Shown piece after piece: positions 21,725-23,656 of a stretch of 23,656 nt of DNA. The position numbers were made by a program, and so were the translations under genes. The stretch is from UM-FILTER-42-14 sp964586055. GTDB lineage: Bacteria; Patescibacteriota; Microgenomatia; UBA1400; PJMF01. Position 1 is the first letter of the stretch; every line of letters begins with the position of its first letter. Under the pieces are notes generated by a model. The model saw only the letters and a program-made list of their open reading frames with translations. It did not search any database and was not told the DNA's origin. Location: NCBI GenBank assembly GCA_964586055.1, contig CAZPFX010000014.1, positions 1 to 23,656 of the forward strand, in the 5' to 3' direction.

Positions 21725-23656
21725 ATGCCTGCCAACAAAACTCATATCACGAGCATTCTCCAGTCGTTTTCCACATACTTGGAAATGCGCCAGGTTTCTG
21801 ATGCCGTTGCAGAGGATGCAGTTCTCTTCTTCGTCGAGTACCTGCGTAAAAAGCCCTCTTTGACCTCCTGGAAGCCAGAAGACGTGGTAACATTCGCGAA
21901 AAAAACCAAGACTGGCACTCAGAATCAAAAACAAGCTATTTCCCTAGTGACCCAGTTTGTCACTAACTTTCCACCCCACCAGGCGAACGTGCTTCTCCAC
22001 CAATACCTTCTGGCACTGAAACATGACGGCTGCTCAGAGGCGACGATTAGAAATTATCGCAGTGACATCAAACAATTCATGGCGTTTCATAACGCCACAG
22101 AGCTCACAGAAATCATCACAAAACCCAAAGTCCTCGAGTTCCTACATCATGAAAAAGATAAGCACCTCAAGTTAAGCTCAATTAAGCGAAAACTGGTCAG
22201 CATCATCCAAATCGCTGAATGGGCGGAGCGTGAGAATCTTCCCGTCAAGTCAAGCCAAGAGCTCAAAAAACTCTCCTCAGATCTGGAGAAACTCCTCAGC
22301 TCCCATAAAAACCCCGCGCGCGTACATAGTCGACCCAAGAATACCGTCAAACATTGGTCGATGCCTCTCAAACATGCGCCCAGCGCCAAAATGCAGTCAA
22401 TTCTCCAGTCACCCTTTAAGCCTCACTCTGGTTCCCAGGCGAATCAAGACTATAGGGCCAGGCTCCAGGCAGGCATGTCAGAACTCTCCAAGAGAGTCCA
22501 GGATAAAACCACAGGCCGACTTCTCCCCTGGCTAAACCTGGCGATGATCCTCCTCTTTTTCATCGGCGGCAGCTTCTTGGCCTATCAACAGTTCTTCACT
22601 AAAGTCGATTCTCCCCTGGCTTTCCCAACTACGCCAGTCAGACCGAACCGCGTTCTCTCCTTCCAGGGACGACTGACCGACACCGCCCAGAATCCAGTTG
22701 TCACCGCCACTGACTTCCGCTTTAGACTTTTCGACAGCGGACCAGGAGTTGGAGCTGGCACAGAACTATGGGACTCTGGAACTTGTAGCGTCGATCCCGA
22801 CCAAGATGGTATATTTGCCACTGGCCTCGGCGATGCCGTAGCGGGTTGCGGAGCAGAAATTGGCGCTGATGTCTTTACCGAAAACAGCAATGTCTGGCTC
22901 CAGGTGGAAGTCGAGACAGAAGTTCTTGATCCAAGACAACAGATCAAGAGTGTCGCCTATGCCTTGAACGCAGAAACAGTTCAGGGTATTCCTGTTTCCG
23001 CCACAGGATCAGCAAATGCCAACACCTTGATCATGATGAATGAGAGTGGTGAAGTCGTCCTTGGTGAAGTTTCACCAACAATTCGCTCTGAGAGCGGGAC
23101 GTTTTCGATAGAGGCCCAGGGGCTGCTGCTTAAAACAAGCAGCGGGAGTAATGGCGACATAACTTTGTCGCCAGACGGTACTGGTGGGGTAAGAGTAGAG
23201 TCGGACCTCACCAGTACCGGATACTTCGCTGCCCCTGGTGCAACCCTCTCTGCTACGTACGCAGGAGGGACGGCCCTGACACTTAAAGCAGGCCCCAGCG
23301 CAACTGGGGATATTGTACAGTGGAAGACCTCTGGTGGTACAGCCCTAGGAATTATTAACTCGGCGGGGAACATCGGCGTCGGTACTACCAGCGCCCCCTA
23401 CCCCCTGACTGTTTCAGGCAGTGGCTTAGTTGGCAGTGTTTATCTAAACAGCAACAACATCGGTCTCACCACCGACAGCGATCTTATCGCTCTCGCTAAC
23501 AACGTAGTCACCATAAATGGCGCCCTAACTACCACTTCCGCTATATCGGCCCCTACTACTACAAACACTATCAACGGCCTTGTAATTAATTCTGGATCAA
23601 TTACGACGGGAACTTGGAACGCGACAACTATAAGCCCAACAAAAGGTGGAACTGGC
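21725..23656 (+). CDS. giant surface protein with recombinase-type core-binding domain, one membrane helix and tail-fibre-like repeats (3' end beyond window)
   Basis: The frame opens at ATG 21725, directly after an in-frame TAA, and stays open to the edge (644 codons). Residues 1-85 are helical. About 86-175 resembles the SAM-like N-terminal (core-binding) domain of tyrosine recombinases, with LHQYLLALKHDGCSEATIRN and a later SSIKRKLVSIIQ helix; the catalytic domain (R...HxxR...Y) is absent. A basic/polar linker leads to a membrane helix (about 267-287). Outside, a domain opens NRVLSFQGRLTD (308-319) and closes DPRQQIKSVAYALNAETVQG (402-421), a module seen in CPR surface and fibre-like proteins. 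Gly/Thr/Ser-rich repeats follow, including NIGVGTTSAPYPLTVSGSG and, at the edge, GTWNATTISPTKGGTG, as in phage tail fibres. Orientation should be N-in/C-out. Probably an adhesin; the cytoplasmic domain role is unknown. Confidence 0.8.
   Translation, partial: MPANKTHITSILQSFSTYLEMRQVSDAVAEDAVLFFVEYLRKKPSLTSWKPEDVVTFAKKTKTGTQNQKQAISLVTQFVTNFPPHQANVLLHQYLLALKHDGCSEATIRNYRSDIKQFMAFHNATELTEIITKPKVLEFLHHEKDKHLKLSSIKRKLVSIIQIAEWAERENLPVKSSQELKKLSSDLEKLLSSHKNPARVHSRPKNTVKHWSMPLKHAPSAKMQSILQSPFKPHSGSQANQDYRARLQAGMSELSKRVQDKTTGRLLPWLNLAMILLFFIGGSFLAYQQFFTKVDSPLAFPTTPVRPNRVLSFQGRLTDTAQNPVVTATDFRFRLFDSGPGVGAGTELWDSGTCSVDPDQDGIFATGLGDAVAGCGAEIGADVFTENSNVWLQVEVETEVLDPRQQIKSVAYALNAETVQGIPVSATGSANANTLIMMNESGEVVLGEVSPTIRSESGTFSIEAQGLLLKTSSGSNGDITLSPDGTGGVRVESDLTSTGYFAAPGATLSATYAGGTALTLKAGPSATGDIVQWKTSGGTALGIINSAGNIGVGTTSAPYPLTVSGSGLVGSVYLNSNNIGLTTDSDLIALANNVVTINGALTTTSAISAPTTTNTINGLVINSGSITTGTWNATTISPTKGGTG

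Noticed and set aside
22585..23373. Two long minus-strand open frames opposite the giant surface-protein gene
   Set aside because: Pro/Ser/Val-rich translations typical of the antisense of Gly/Thr-rich coding DNA; they are shadows of the plus-strand gene, which is open throughout.

Overview
The window looks like a chromosomal fragment of a Patescibacteria/CPR bacterium, probably near Microgenomates. The grounds are the reduced gene set, a ComE-type DNA-uptake locus, purine genes that fit salvage rather than synthesis, and a dense set of secreted beta-rich proteins of kinds common in CPR genomes. This lineage call is recognition by eye, not a computed placement. No rRNA, intact tRNA, CRISPR array or IS element was found.

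Layout. (1) Positions 1-5414, minus strand: argS, a purine phosphoribosyltransferase, guaA and guaB form a tight operon (4-nt overlap, gaps of 15-25 nt), followed by a 33-codon small ORF with its own promoter. (2) Positions 5785-11649, minus strand: leuS, comEA, comEC and a separate metallo-beta-lactamase-fold gene. The usual ComEC protein is split into membrane channel and nuclease-like halves. (3) Positions 11724-14131, plus strand: a six-helix membrane protein, a WxL-like secreted protein and its DUF916-like partner. (4) Positions 14109-15477, minus strand: a very AT-rich abiEi/abiEii toxin-antitoxin pair, apparently inserted. (5) Positions 15612-20060, plus strand: a second surface operon (larger WxL-like protein, second DUF916-like protein, multidomain Ig-like membrane protein). 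(6) Positions 20061-21724: a PaaX-like regulator on the minus strand between two non-coding stretches, one with crossing inverted repeats. (7) Position 21725 to the edge: the 5' part of a giant surface protein that joins a tyrosine-recombinase-type core-binding domain (predicted cytoplasmic) through one membrane helix to tail-fibre-like repeats outside.

How the genes may work together. The phosphoribosyltransferase, GuaB and GuaA could take a salvaged base through IMP and XMP to GMP. ComEA, the ComEC channel and the metallo-beta-lactamase-fold protein would import DNA. The two surface operons each pair a secreted WxL-like protein with a membrane-anchored DUF916-like protein, as in Gram-positive WxL/WxLIP loci. 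The terminal gene may be an adhesin.

Two trends cross the window. Several first genes of transcription units have a -10-like hexamer only 6-10 nt before the start codon, which suggests leaderless mRNAs, whereas several operon-internal genes have Shine-Dalgarno sequences. AT-rich islands inside leuS and at abiE look like DNA of different origin.
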